From: Sinorhizobium sp. A49
GTDB lineage: Bacteria > Pseudomonadota > Alphaproteobacteria > Rhizobiales > Rhizobiaceae
Length of the DNA: 64,000 bases
Direction of reading: 5' to 3'
Assembly (NCBI RefSeq): GCF_002002725.1
Contig: NZ_MUNW01000052.1
Coordinates: forward strand, 58,613-122,612
Part shown: positions 44,380 through 52,909 of the stretch, piece by piece
How positions within the stretch are numbered: position 1 is the first letter of the stretch
Layout of the letters: every line of letters begins with the position of its first letter
Program-made: the position numbers and the translations under genes
Notes under the pieces: model-generated
Database searches by the model: none
Told to the model about the DNA's origin: nothing
Seen by the model: only the letters and a program-made list of their open reading frames with translations

Positions 44380-46101
44380 ATGCGACGGCACCTTTTCACG
44401 ACGACAGCGGCGGTGCTGCTGGCTCTTACCGGCACGGCATTCGCCGGCATGGACGAGGCAAAACAGTTCCTCGACAAGGAAGTCGGCGATCTCTCCACGC
44501 TCGACCGCGCCGGCCAGGAAGCGGAAATGCAATGGTTCGTCGATGCCGCCAAGCCGTTTGCCGGCATGGACATCAAGGTCGTTTCCGAAACGCTGACCAC
44601 GCATGAATACGAATCCAAGGTGCTGGCGCCCGCCTTCACCGCGATCACCGGCATCAAGATCACCCACGACCTGATCGGTGAAGGCGACGTCGTCGAAAAG
44701 CTGCAGACGCAGATGCAGTCCGGCGAGAACATCTATGACGCCTATGTCAACGACAGCGACCTCATCGGCACCCATTGGCGCTACCAGCAGGTGCGCAACC
44801 TCACCGACTGGATGGCCAACGAAGGCAAGGACGTTACCAATCCCGGCCTCGACATCGCCGACTTCATCGGCACGTCGTTCACCACCGCGCCGGACAAGAA
44901 GCTCTACCAGCTTCCCGACCAGCAGTTCGCGAACCTCTACTGGTTCCGCTACGACTGGTTCAACGACGAGAAGAACAAGGCGGACTTCAAGGCGAAGTAC
45001 GGCTACGACCTCGGCGTTCCCGTCAACTGGTCTGCCTATGAGGACATCGCCGAATTCTTCACCGGCCGTGAGATCGACGGCAAGAAAGTCTATGGCCACA
45101 TGGACTACGGCAAGAAGGACCCGTCACTCGGCTGGCGCTTCACCGACGCCTGGCTGTCGATGGCCGGCAACGGCGACAAGGGCATCCCGAACGGCCTGCC
45201 GGTCGACGAATGGGGCATCAAGGTCAACGAGAAGTCCCAGCCGGTCGGCTCGTGCGTCGCCCGTGGCGGTGACACCAACGGCCCGGCAGCGGTCTACTCG
45301 ATCGCCAAGTATCTCGATTGGCTGAAGGCCTATGCGCCGCCGGAAGCCCAGGGCATGACCTTCTCCGAATCGGGCCCGGTCCCGGCCCAGGGTGCCATCG
45401 CCCAGCAGATCTTCTGGTACACGGCGTTTACCGCCGATGCCGTCAAGAAGGGCCTGCCTGTTGTCAACGAGGATGGCACGCCGAAGTGGCGCATGGCCCC
45501 CTCGCCGCATGGCGTTTACTGGAAGGACGGCATGAAGCTCGGCTATCAGGACGTGGGTTCCTGGACGCTGATGAAGTCGACGCCGGAAGACCGCGCCAAG
45601 GCCGCATGGCTCTATGCGCAGTTCGTGACATCGAAGACCGTGGACGTGAAGAAGAGCCATGTCGGCCTGACGCTCACCCGCGAATCCTCGATCCAGCACG
45701 AGAGCTTCACCAAGCGTGCGCCGGAACTCGGCGGCCTGATCGAGTTCTATCGTTCGCCGGCACGCGTGCAGTGGTCGCCGACCGGCACCAACGTTCCTGA
45801 CTATCCGAAGCTGGCTCAGCTCTGGTGGCAGGCGATCGGTGACGCCTCTTCCGGCGCCAAGACACCGCAGGAAGCGATGGACTCGCTGTGCGCCGAGCAG
45901 GAAAAGGTGCTTCAGCGCCTCGAACGCGCCGGTATCCAGGGCGAGATCGGTCCGAAGCTCGCCGAGGAACACGACCTCGAATACTGGAACAAGGATGCCG
46001 TTTCCAAGGGCAACCTCGCTCCACAGCTGAAGATCGAGAATGAAAAAGAAAAGCCGATGACCGTCAATTACGACGAACTGGTCAAGAGCTGGCAGAAGTA
46101 A
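44380..46101 (+). CDS. glpV: Glycerol ABC transporter substrate-binding protein
   Basis: A periplasmic binding protein of 573 residues, long for a cluster-B sugar-type protein (usually 400-450). A signal peptide covers about 1-22 (LLALTGTAFA then GMDEAK). The mature part has two lobes, with HEYESKVLAPAFTAITGIKITHDLIGEGDVVEKLQTQMQSG in the first and SWTLMKSTPEDRAKAAWLYAQFVTSK in the second. GGGAGG precedes the ATG. It is the last gene of the operon, followed by two stem-loops. Strong ribosome site and final position suit the high level needed for binding proteins. Confidence 0.92.
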   Translation: MRRHLFTTTAAVLLALTGTAFAGMDEAKQFLDKEVGDLSTLDRAGQEAEMQWFVDAAKPFAGMDIKVVSETLTTHEYESKVLAPAFTAITGIKITHDLIGEGDVVEKLQTQMQSGENIYDAYVNDSDLIGTHWRYQQVRNLTDWMANEGKDVTNPGLDIADFIGTSFTTAPDKKLYQLPDQQFANLYWFRYDWFNDEKNKADFKAKYGYDLGVPVNWSAYEDIAEFFTGREIDGKKVYGHMDYGKKDPSLGWRFTDAWLSMAGNGDKGIPNGLPVDEWGIKVNEKSQPVGSCVARGGDTNGPAAVYSIAKYLDWLKAYAPPEAQGMTFSESGPVPAQGAIAQQIFWYTAFTADAVKKGLPVVNEDGTPKWRMAPSPHGVYWKDGMKLGYQDVGSWTLMKSTPEDRAKAAWLYAQFVTSKTVDVKKSHVGLTLTRESSIQHESFTKRAPELGGLIEFYRSPARVQWSPTGTNVPDYPKLAQLWWQAIGDASSGAKTPQEAMDSLCAEQEKVLQRLERAGIQGEIGPKLAEEHDLEYWNKDAVSKGNLAPQLKIENEKEKPMTVNYDELVKSWQK

Positions 46102-46116
46102 TCACTCCCAGGACGG

Positions 46117-46142
46117 CGGCCGCCCGTGCAAACGGGCGGCCG
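46117..46142 (+). terminator. First stem-loop after glpV
   Basis: An 11-bp perfect stem, CGGCCGCCCGT with ACGGGCGGCCG, and a four-base loop, 15 bp beyond the stop codon; no T run. It could protect the mRNA end. Confidence 0.6.
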
Positions 46143-46160
46143 AAGATCAGGAGATGCGGC

Positions 46161-46188
46161 ACCGGGGTCGGCAACGGCCCCGGTTTTT
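46161..46188 (+). terminator. Rho-independent terminator of the glp operon
   Basis: A stem, ACCGGGG (46161-46167) with CCCCGGT (46178-46184), followed by a T run. It lies 18 bp before the convergent MFS gene end. Confidence 0.75.
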
Positions 46189-46206
46189 CATGATTGCAGA
46201 CCGTCG

Positions 46207-47421
46207 TCAGCGCGAGCGCGGCGGAAATCCATGGCGACCACTCCAGGCCAGCACCAGAGCCGGAAGCAGGATAGCCAGCAGCACAGCTGGAAAAATTGTC
46301 GCGCCGGCACTGTCGAGCAACAGGCCACCCGCCAATCCGCCGCCTGCCATTGCCGCGTTCCAGCCCGTGACGATCATCGACTGCGCCGCATCCGCTTCCA
46401 CACCGGCTGCCTTTGCCGAAGCGGTCTGAAACAGCGTCGCTGCGCCGCCGAAGGCGAGACCCCAGGCGATAACTCCGATGTAGATCGCGACCGAATGATC
46501 GGCCCGGAAGGCAAGCAGCAATGATGCTGCCGCAAACAGGATCATGCTCGCCAGCACCAGCAGGCGCAGATGCCTGTCGACCAACATCCCGATGACGGGA
46601 ATGACGACGAGCGAGGCAATGCCAAAAACAAGCAGCACCGTGTCTGCCCGAGCATCAAGGCCCGATGGCTTCAGGAACGGCACGATGTACGTGTAGAGGA
46701 TGTTGTGGGCGAGAACGACGGCAAACATCACGAAAAGTACCGGTCGGATCCCGGGCAGCCGGAACACCGATGAAAGCGCCAGGCGTCGTTCGCCACGCTG
46801 CCCCGGAAAGTCGGGAAGCGCCCACAGGACCCAGCCGACGAGCAGGACTGCCATGATGCTCAGGAGACCGAAGGTCGGTCGCCAGCCGACCATGGCTCCG
46901 AGCAAGGTCCCTGCGGGGATGCCGATCGACAGCGCCACTGGCGCGCCGAGCATGGCGATGGTGATCGCCCGCCCCTGCTGCTGCGGCGCCACCATGCGGC
47001 CGGCATAGCCGGCGGCGAGCGCCCAGAGCAGGCCGGCAAAGACGCCGGCAAGGAAGCGCGCGACCATGATCAGGGCATAGTCGTTCGAGAGCGCGGTCAC
47101 CGTATTGACGACGGCAAACCCGGAGATCGCCGTGATCAGCAACGGCCGCCGGCGCCAGGTCCGCGTCAGCGCCACGAGCGGGATGGTGGCGACGAGTGAA
47201 CCGATCGCATAAATCGTCACCATCTGCCCGACGAGCGACTGCGACACCTCGAGATCGGCGTTGATTTGCGAGAGCAGCCCGGCCGGCAGTGCCTCGGTGA
47301 GGATGGTGATGAACCCGGCGCTAGCAAGCGCCAGCAGCGCCGAAAGCGGCAACCGGGCGCCTGCGGCGGGCAAGGATAATGTTTCCTGCGGAGGTGAAAG
47401 CGCGCAGTCGTTGGATTGCAT
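46207..47421 (-). CDS. MFS exporter, AraJ/PbuE-like (DHA1 type)
   Basis: A 404-residue MFS transporter with about 12 helices. It has the family-A loop TRTWRRRPLLI, the TM5 antiporter-like motif GAPVALSIGIPAGTLLG, and a second-half loop GMLVDRHLRLL. It resembles DHA1 exporters for arabinose, purines or drugs. Together with the ABM-domain gene upstream on the same strand (110 bp) and a divergent LysR gene, it makes a small inducible unit of the sort that exports or detoxifies a small molecule. Substrate unknown. Confidence 0.86.
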   Translation of the reverse strand: MQSNDCALSPPQETLSLPAAGARLPLSALLALASAGFITILTEALPAGLLSQINADLEVSQSLVGQMVTIYAIGSLVATIPLVALTRTWRRRPLLITAISGFAVVNTVTALSNDYALIMVARFLAGVFAGLLWALAAGYAGRMVAPQQQGRAITIAMLGAPVALSIGIPAGTLLGAMVGWRPTFGLLSIMAVLLVGWVLWALPDFPGQRGERRLALSSVFRLPGIRPVLFVMFAVVLAHNILYTYIVPFLKPSGLDARADTVLLVFGIASLVVIPVIGMLVDRHLRLLVLASMILFAAASLLLAFRADHSVAIYIGVIAWGLAFGGAATLFQTASAKAAGVEADAAQSMIVTGWNAAMAGGGLAGGLLLDSAGATIFPAVLLAILLPALVLAWSGRHGFPPRSR

Positions 47422-47531
47422 GGAGCTATCTCTCGGTATCGCCCGACGGGAACGTCGGTCTCAAGCGGCAATGGCGGAAAGGAAGCGCGCACAAGGCGTT
47501 CGCCGCCAGCCGAGGCGGGCGGCGATCTTGC

Positions 47532-47897
47532 CTATGCCGACGCTGCGAGTGTTGCCCGCTTGGGCAGCACGAGATCTTCGACGCGATAGGTGTGAAACTC
47601 GCAGGTCGAGACCGAATGCAGGGCCTCGAATTTTTCGAGGAACACCGCATCAGCGAAGAACTCCTCGACGTTTCCTTCGCCGGCTATCGCTTCGATGTTG
47701 ACCACCGTCTTGCCGTCGGTGCTCTTTGCAAGATTGCTCCAGAGAAGGCCCTCCTTGCGCTCGGCCACATGGTTGACCACGTCCTGGATCAACCGAAACG
47801 CCTCCTCCTGCTTGCCCTCGTGGGCGTGAATGACGTTGACGATGAAGACGTTGGGTTCCGGATCCCCGCGGAAACCCGCCACAAGTGCCTGTTGCAT
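47532..47897 (-). CDS. ABM-domain protein (antibiotic biosynthesis monooxygenase / quinol monooxygenase-like)
   Basis: A 121-residue protein with one dimeric alpha-beta barrel module: VFIVNVIHAHEGKQEEAFRLIQDVVNHV, then EGLLWSNLAKSTDGKTVVNIEAIA, then FADAVFLEKFEALHSV. GGAG precedes ATG 47897. Members of this fold oxidise quinols or polyketides without cofactor, or bind heme or flavin; nothing here chooses between them. It lies upstream of the MFS gene and is divergent from a LysR gene (160 bp), probably controlled by it. Confidence 0.83.
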   Translation of the reverse strand: MQQALVAGFRGDPEPNVFIVNVIHAHEGKQEEAFRLIQDVVNHVAERKEGLLWSNLAKSTDGKTVVNIEAIAGEGNVEEFFADAVFLEKFEALHSVSTCEFHTYRVEDLVLPKRATLAASA

Positions 47898-48057
47898 GTT
47901 TTCTCCTTCTGCTGCCGACGGTGGTTTTGCGCGCAACGAAGCCGCTGCGTCGGGCAGGCGGACTATGGCGAGCTTCCAATCGAAGAAAAATGCGCTACAG
48001 CTCCGAAGATATCGGACAAAAATATCTACAATTCCGAAGGACGGGCGAGGACGACAA

Positions 48058-48969
48058 ATGGACAGCCTTGGCGCACTCAATGCATTCGTGCAGGCGGCGG
48101 ATGCCCGCAGCTTTACTGAGGCCGCAGCCCAGCTCGGCGTTTCGCCCTCTGCCGTTGGCAAGGCGATTGCCCGCCTTGAGGAGCGATTGCGCGTTCGCCT
48201 CTTTCATCGCAGCACCCGCAGCGTCACGCTGACCCCGGAAGGCACGCTGTTTCTCGAACGCTGCCGGCGGATCTTCTGCGAGATCGAAGCGGCGGAGGCC
48301 GAGCTGGTGCAAAGCCAGGAGGCGCCGCGCGGCAAACTGCGCGTCAGCCTGCCGATGGCCGGCATGTTGCTGATGCCGACGCTGACGGCTTTCATGCACG
48401 CCTATCCGGAGGTCGAGATCGATCTCGATTTCTCCGACCGCATGGTCGACGTCATCGAGGAAGGCTTCGATGCGGTGGTGCGGACCGGCGAGATCGGCGA
48501 TTCCCGGCTGATGACGCGTCAGCTCGGCACGTTCCACCCCTATCTGGTCGCTTCACCCGGCTATTTCGAGAAACATGGCGTGCCGGAGACGCCTACAGAT
48601 CTTGAACGCCACCACTGCCTGCATCACCGATTTCCCTCGACAGGCAAACTCGAGCCCTGGCCGCTGGTGCAGGATGGCGTTGCACTCACTGTCGGCCTGC
48701 GGGTAACAGCCGTCTCCAACGCGCTGGAGCCGCTGATCCATATGGCCGAGGAGGGGCTCGGCATCGCTTGTCTTCCGGACTTCACGGTCAGGCGGCAGAT
48801 GCGCGAGGGGACACTTGTACCGATACTCAAAAACCAGCTGCGCCGCTGCGGCACCTACCGAATCCTCTGGCCCTCGAGCCGGCACCTCTCGCCGAAACTG
48901 CGCGTCTTCGTCGATTTCATGGCTGCCAATCTCTTCCCGGCAAATGGCGGCTCGTCGAGCCCGCTTTAA
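48058..48969 (+). CDS. LysR-family regulator of the ABM-MFS unit
   Basis: A 303-residue LysR protein of the CrgA/AaeR-like group: MDSLGALNAFVQAADARSF, SPSAVGKAIARLEERLRVRLFHRSTRSVTLTPEG, then a substrate-binding domain starting GKLRVSLPMAG. GAGG lies eight bases before ATG 48058. The divergent region holds two TCCGAAG heptamers (48002-48008 and about 48033-48039), candidate contacts for the protein. By the common LysR layout it should activate the divergent ABM and MFS genes in answer to an unknown small molecule. Confidence 0.9.
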   Translation: MDSLGALNAFVQAADARSFTEAAAQLGVSPSAVGKAIARLEERLRVRLFHRSTRSVTLTPEGTLFLERCRRIFCEIEAAEAELVQSQEAPRGKLRVSLPMAGMLLMPTLTAFMHAYPEVEIDLDFSDRMVDVIEEGFDAVVRTGEIGDSRLMTRQLGTFHPYLVASPGYFEKHGVPETPTDLERHHCLHHRFPSTGKLEPWPLVQDGVALTVGLRVTAVSNALEPLIHMAEEGLGIACLPDFTVRRQMREGTLVPILKNQLRRCGTYRILWPSSRHLSPKLRVFVDFMAANLFPANGGSSSPL

Positions 48970-48982
48970 CGGGAAACCGGGC

Positions 48983-49444
48983 CTACGATTTCGCCAGCAC
49001 CCGGCGTGCGGTCTTGCCCGGCCGGTCCTTGTCAAAAATCGCCCGGATCGCCTGTTTCGTGCCGTCATCCATCAGCACGACCATGTCCAGATAGAGTTGC
49101 CCGTCGACGATGACGAAGCGGACGTCGAACGGCTTGCCGCCATAGTGGCCGCTGGCATTCTCACTCCAGCGGCCGATGCCGGTCGCGGTAGCAGAACGCG
49201 TCTTCAGGTCCGCATGGGCAAAGGCAAACCATCCATTGTTGGACGACACTTTCAGGATGGGGCCGTGCTGTTTGATCGCAAGCCAGCAGGTTTCGCAGGC
49301 GCCGGCATTCGACACCATCTGTCGCCACTGTCCCGGAAAATCCTCGGTCTCGGCGTTGACGGCAAACGGCCACAGGACAATGACGACGGCGACCAACGCG
49401 CCGACCAAACGACGAAGCATGCCAGCAAGTGGCGAAATTCTCAT
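48983..49444 (-). CDS. Small secreted protein of unknown function
   Basis: A 153-residue protein: a signal peptide (about 1-31, LVGALVAVVIVLWPFAVNA), then a compact domain with a CETC motif (ACETCWLAIKQHGPILKVSSNNGWFAFAHAD), several beta strands, and a basic tail. Codon position bias and the signal peptide support the frame. The same frame is open far upstream across the permease gene but is only its shadow there. The start is uncertain (ATG 49444, or in-frame ATGs at 49459 and 49465). I do not recognise the family. Convergent with the LysR gene and divergent from the permease. Confidence 0.65.
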   Translation of the reverse strand: MRISPLAGMLRRLVGALVAVVIVLWPFAVNAETEDFPGQWRQMVSNAGACETCWLAIKQHGPILKVSSNNGWFAFAHADLKTRSATATGIGRWSENASGHYGGKPFDVRFVIVDGQLYLDMVVLMDDGTKQAIRAIFDKDRPGKTARRVLAKS

Positions 49445-49732
49445 ATGCAGCAACCCCATCGACATCCAGGCGGAGGCTAGACTTCGCCTCGACGCCAGTG
49501 CACATTGCCTGCGCCGCATTGCGGCAACGTTGCATCGGCTCATGTCGCTTGCCGCTTGCCCAGCACTCCCTTTAACGGCGCGCATTCCCCCCGAATTCCC
49601 GAAAGTGTTTACTCCTGGGTTGCACTTGCGGCATTCTGTCTCGGCACCAAAGATGCCCTTTCCCTGTCGAAAGACCGGGGATCCCTGTTGGAGGACGGGG
49701 AAGCAGACTGGTCGACGTTGGGAGGAGTAACC

Positions 49733-51217
49733 ATGAGCGACGCATCCAGCATACATCCGGTGGACGAGAAGCTGCCTGTCGGCAAGCTTGCGACCCTCGG
49801 GATCCAGCATGTTCTTGTCATGTATGGCGGCGCCGTCGCGGTTCCACTGATTGTCGGACGGGCCTTGCAGCTCAGCCCTCAAGATGTCGCTTTCCTGATT
49901 TCGGCCGATCTTTTCGTCTGCGGCCTCGTTACCATCATCCAGTCGCTCGGCATCACCCGCAGCGTCGGCATCCGCCTTCCTGTCATGATGGGCGTTACCT
50001 TCGCATCCGTCGGCCCGATGGTATCGATGGCGACCATGACGCCGGGGCATGAGGGCGCCCGGTTGATCTTCGGCGCCATCATCGGCGCAGGTCTCGTCGC
50101 GTTGCTGCTCGCCCCGATCATGGGACGGTTGCTGCGGTTCTTCCCGCCGATCGTCACCGGTACCATCATTCTGGTGATCGGCGTGACCTTGATGCGCGTG
50201 GGGGTCAACTGGATCTTCGGCAATCCCTTCGGACCGACAGCGCCGAAGCTGGTCGATCCGACCCACGCCGAATGGCTGGCAGAACTCAAGAAGCTCGCCA
50301 CTACGGGCGGCGCGGCCGTGCCCGACGGCGTTGTGCTCGGTGCAACGGTTCCAAACCCCATCTATGCCGAGCCGAGCCATGTCGGGCTTGCCGCCTTCGT
50401 GCTGATCTCCATCCTCGTCGTCGCGCGCTATGGCCGCGGGCTGATCAGCAACATCGCAGTGCTCACCGGCATCGTCATCGGCTGCGTCTTTGCCGCCGGC
50501 CTCGGCATGATGCATTTCGACCGGGTGGCGGATGCCGGCTGGTTTGCCGTCGTCACGCCGTTGCGTTTCGGCATGCCGATCTTCGACCCGGTGCTGATTG
50601 CCACCATGTCGCTGGTGATGATCGTGGTGATGATCGAATCGACGGGCATGTTCCTGGCGCTCGGCGAGATCACCAACAAGGAGGTGTCGCAGCAACAGCT
50701 GACCGCCGGCCTTCGCGTCGACGGCATCGGCACGATGATCGGCGGCCTGTTCAACACCTTCCCCTACACCAGCTTCTCGCAGAACGTCGGTCTTGTCGGC
50801 GTCACCGGCGTGAAGAGCCGCTATGTCTGCGTCATGGGCGGCGCGATCATGATCGTGCTCGGACTGATCCCGAAAATGGGTGCCTTGGTCGAGGCAGTGC
50901 CAACCTTCGTGCTCGGCGGCGCCGGGCTTGTCATGTTCGGCATGGTGGCCGCCACCGGCGTGCGCATCCTGTCGACCGTCGACTTCAAGTCGTCGCGCAA
51001 CAACCTGTTCGTCGTTGCCGTCTCGGTCGGCTTCGGTCTGATCCCGCTGATTGCGCCGAACTTCCTGATGTGGATGCCGCATGCGATCCACCCGATCATC
51101 GAATCGGGCATCGTGCTCGCCTCGATCTCGGCGGTCGTGCTCAACGCTTTCTTCAACGGCCTGAGCGCCGAACGTTCGGCCTCGATCAGCGCGGCAAGGC
51201 TTGCCGACAGCCACTGA
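49733..51217 (+). CDS. NCS2-family nucleobase permease (uric acid/xanthine type)
   Basis: A 494-residue proton symporter of the NCS2 family with about 12-14 hydrophobic segments. It has LATLGIQHVLVMYGGAVAVPLIVG with the family histidine in TM1, the glutamate of TM8 in MIESTGMFLALGEI, and the TM10 signature FSQNVGLVGVTGVKSRYV. The QNVGLVxVTGV form is typical of the xanthine/urate subgroup rather than uracil permease, so a purine substrate is more likely. GGGAGGAG precedes ATG 49733. A terminator follows at 51236. Confidence 0.9.
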   Translation: MSDASSIHPVDEKLPVGKLATLGIQHVLVMYGGAVAVPLIVGRALQLSPQDVAFLISADLFVCGLVTIIQSLGITRSVGIRLPVMMGVTFASVGPMVSMATMTPGHEGARLIFGAIIGAGLVALLLAPIMGRLLRFFPPIVTGTIILVIGVTLMRVGVNWIFGNPFGPTAPKLVDPTHAEWLAELKKLATTGGAAVPDGVVLGATVPNPIYAEPSHVGLAAFVLISILVVARYGRGLISNIAVLTGIVIGCVFAAGLGMMHFDRVADAGWFAVVTPLRFGMPIFDPVLIATMSLVMIVVMIESTGMFLALGEITNKEVSQQQLTAGLRVDGIGTMIGGLFNTFPYTSFSQNVGLVGVTGVKSRYVCVMGGAIMIVLGLIPKMGALVEAVPTFVLGGAGLVMFGMVAATGVRILSTVDFKSSRNNLFVVAVSVGFGLIPLIAPNFLMWMPHAIHPIIESGIVLASISAVVLNAFFNGLSAERSASISAARLADSH

Positions 51218-51235
51218 GCCGGCTCAACAGCATCA

Positions 51236-51267
51236 AGCCCCGGCCCTCGAAAGGTGGCCGGGGCTTT
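51236..51267 (+). terminator. Rho-independent terminator after the NCS2 permease
   Basis: A perfect 10-bp stem (51236-51245 with 51256-51265), ten-base loop, and a short TTT after. Confidence 0.75.
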
Positions 51268-51377
51268 GCCGTTCGGGCATCCATGACGCCCCGACACTTC
51301 GATCGCGAGCGAAGCATCGGCAGGCTTCGGCGCGCTAGAAAGTGGGCAACGAAAAAAGCCCCGAAGGATTAGCCACG

Positions 51378-52289
51378 ATGGCCAAGACCAACCTCACGCT
51401 CGAGCTTCTGCTGCTCGCTTTGCTCGCAACCCTCTGGGGCGCGTCCTATACCTTCATCAAGATCGGCGTCGAAACCATTCCGCCGGTGACGCTGATCGCC
51501 GCACGCACGTTGATCGCCGGCACCATCCTGCTCGCCGTCCTTCGCTTTCGCGGCATCAAGCTGCCGCGCGACCCGGCCACTTGGAGGCGTTTCCTGTTCC
51601 AGGCCTGCCTCAACAGCGTTTTCCCCTTCACCATGATCGCCTGGGCGGAACAGACGATCGACGCCGGCGTCGCCTCGATCCTCAATGCCGCCACCCCGAT
51701 CTTCGCCTTCCTGCTGACGGCGCTGATCACCCGCCACGAAGCGGCATCGGCAAGAAAGCTGGTGGGCGTCGTCGCGGGGATGGCCGGCATCAGCCTGATC
51801 ATCGGCGTCGAGGCGTTCGGCGGTCTTGGCGACCAGTTGTTGCCGCAGCTTGCCGTGGTGTTCGCGACCGTCTGCTATGCCGGCGCCGCCATCTTCGGCA
51901 AGAATTTTGGGGGTCTCGACCCGATGGTTCCGGCCGCAGGCTCGCTTCTCGCCGGCGCCGTGCTCCTCATCCCCGCAAGCCTGGTGATCGACCAGCCGTG
52001 GACGCTCGCCCCTTCCGCCCAGTCGGTGATCGCGCTCGTCTGCCTTTCCGTGTTCTCGACGGCGCTGGCCTTCGCCATCTACTTCCGGCTGATCCAGACG
52101 CTCGGCTCGGTTGGCGCCACGGCCCAGGCATACCTGCGTGTACCGGTCGGCGTCGGCATCGGGGTTCTCTTCCTCGGCGAAAGACTGTCGGACACGATCT
52201 GGATCGGCCTTGCCTGCGTCGTCATCGGCGTCGCCGCCATGACCATTCCGGCACGCCGGACCGGATCCGCGCTTGCCGACCGCGGCTAG
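51378..52289 (+). CDS. DMT-superfamily (EamA) transporter
   Basis: A 303-residue protein with ten predicted helices in two EamA repeats. The first begins LALLATLWGASYTFIKIGVETIPP; the second has CYAGAAIFGKNFGG and ends with AQAYLRVPVGVGIGVLFLGERLS. This is the usual RhtA/YdcZ-like metabolite exporter fold. ATG 51378 is chosen by homology; the ribosome site is weak (AAGGA ten bases upstream). A hairpin shared with the convergent mur gene closes it. Substrate unknown. Confidence 0.87.
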   Translation: MAKTNLTLELLLLALLATLWGASYTFIKIGVETIPPVTLIAARTLIAGTILLAVLRFRGIKLPRDPATWRRFLFQACLNSVFPFTMIAWAEQTIDAGVASILNAATPIFAFLLTALITRHEAASARKLVGVVAGMAGISLIIGVEAFGGLGDQLLPQLAVVFATVCYAGAAIFGKNFGGLDPMVPAAGSLLAGAVLLIPASLVIDQPWTLAPSAQSVIALVCLSVFSTALAFAIYFRLIQTLGSVGATAQAYLRVPVGVGIGVLFLGERLSDTIWIGLACVVIGVAAMTIPARRTGSALADRG

Positions 52290-52305
52290 CCTCAAGACAA
52301 CGAAA

Positions 52306-52336
52306 AAAGGCGCAGCGATTGCCCCGCTGCGCCTTT
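52306..52336. terminator. Bidirectional terminator between the DMT gene and mur
   Basis: A perfect 12-bp stem (52306-52317 with 52325-52336) with a seven-base loop; an A run on the left serves the minus-strand mur transcript, TTT on the right the DMT gene. Confidence 0.8.
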
Positions 52337-52359
52337 CGTCAGTCACGGCGTGATGTCGA

Positions 52360-52788
52360 TCAGTCCTTGCGCTTGCGGCAATAAAGCTCGAGCCGGTGGC
52401 GAACCAGGTCGTAGCCGAGTTCGGCGGCGATTTCCGCCTGCAGCTGCTCGATCTTGTCGGAGCGAAACTCGATCACGGCCCCGGTATCGATGTCGATCAG
52501 GTGGTCATGATGCGGCGCATCGGCCGTCTCGAAACGGGCGGTTGCGCTTTCAAAGGCGTGGCGCTGCACGACGCCCTGTTGCTCCAGCGCCGACAGCGTC
52601 CGGTAGACGGTCGACAGAGAAACGGTGGCATCCAGTTCCTTGGCGCGGCGGTGCAATTCGCTCGCATCCGGGTGATCTTCGGCGGTCGCGAGTATCTTCA
52701 GGATTGCCGCACGCTGCCGCGTCACGCGCACGCCGCCGTCCCGAAGCACGCCTTCCAGCTCTTCAACGCGATTCTTGTTCTGTTTCAT
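52360..52788 (-). CDS. mur: Fur-family regulator, manganese-responsive Mur type
   Basis: A 142-residue Fur-family protein: winged helix with RVTRQRAAILKILATAEDHPDASELHRRAKEL and VSLSTVYRTLSALEQQGVV, then the metal-binding dimer domain with HHDH (93-96) and H132. The C-terminal CxxC pairs of many Fur/Zur proteins are absent; only one cysteine remains, as in rhizobial Mur. It is divergent from sitABCD, which Mur represses in rhizobia when Mn(II) is high. Palindromes between the two genes are candidate Mur boxes. Symbol given on family plus context. Confidence 0.9.
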   Translation of the reverse strand: MKQNKNRVEELEGVLRDGGVRVTRQRAAILKILATAEDHPDASELHRRAKELDATVSLSTVYRTLSALEQQGVVQRHAFESATARFETADAPHHDHLIDIDTGAVIEFRSDKIEQLQAEIAAELGYDLVRHRLELYCRKRKD

Positions 52789-52831
52789 GGCGCTACACTA
52801 GCCAAGGCCGGCAAGTTTGAAAATAGCCAGT

Positions 52832-52867
52832 TGCGAATGCTTCTCATTTGCATTGACTTATGCAAAT
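52832..52867. promoter_or_regulatory. Two overlapping palindromes, candidate Mur-responsive sequences
   Basis: ATTTGCAT (52846-52853) and ATGCAAAT (52860-52867) form a perfect inverted repeat with a 6-bp spacer. A second, overlapping pair is TGCGAAT (52832-52838) and ATTTGCA (52846-52852), one mismatch. They lie 43-78 bp before sitA, between it and mur. Two Mur sites are described in the rhizobial sitA promoter; binding here is inferred. Confidence 0.65.
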
Positions 52868-52909
52868 CATTCCCCTACTCCTGTGCATGACAACATCGGG
52901 GAGTATGGA

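Noticed and set aside
49445..49732. Possible purine riboswitch before the NCS2 permease
   Set aside because: I could not find the three-helix junction or the conserved loop bases of a purine or PreQ1 riboswitch.
49445..51214. Upstream extension of the minus-strand frame ending at 48983
   Set aside because: Antisense to the NCS2 permease; composition is Asp/Arg/His-rich shadow protein. Only the last 153 codons look real.
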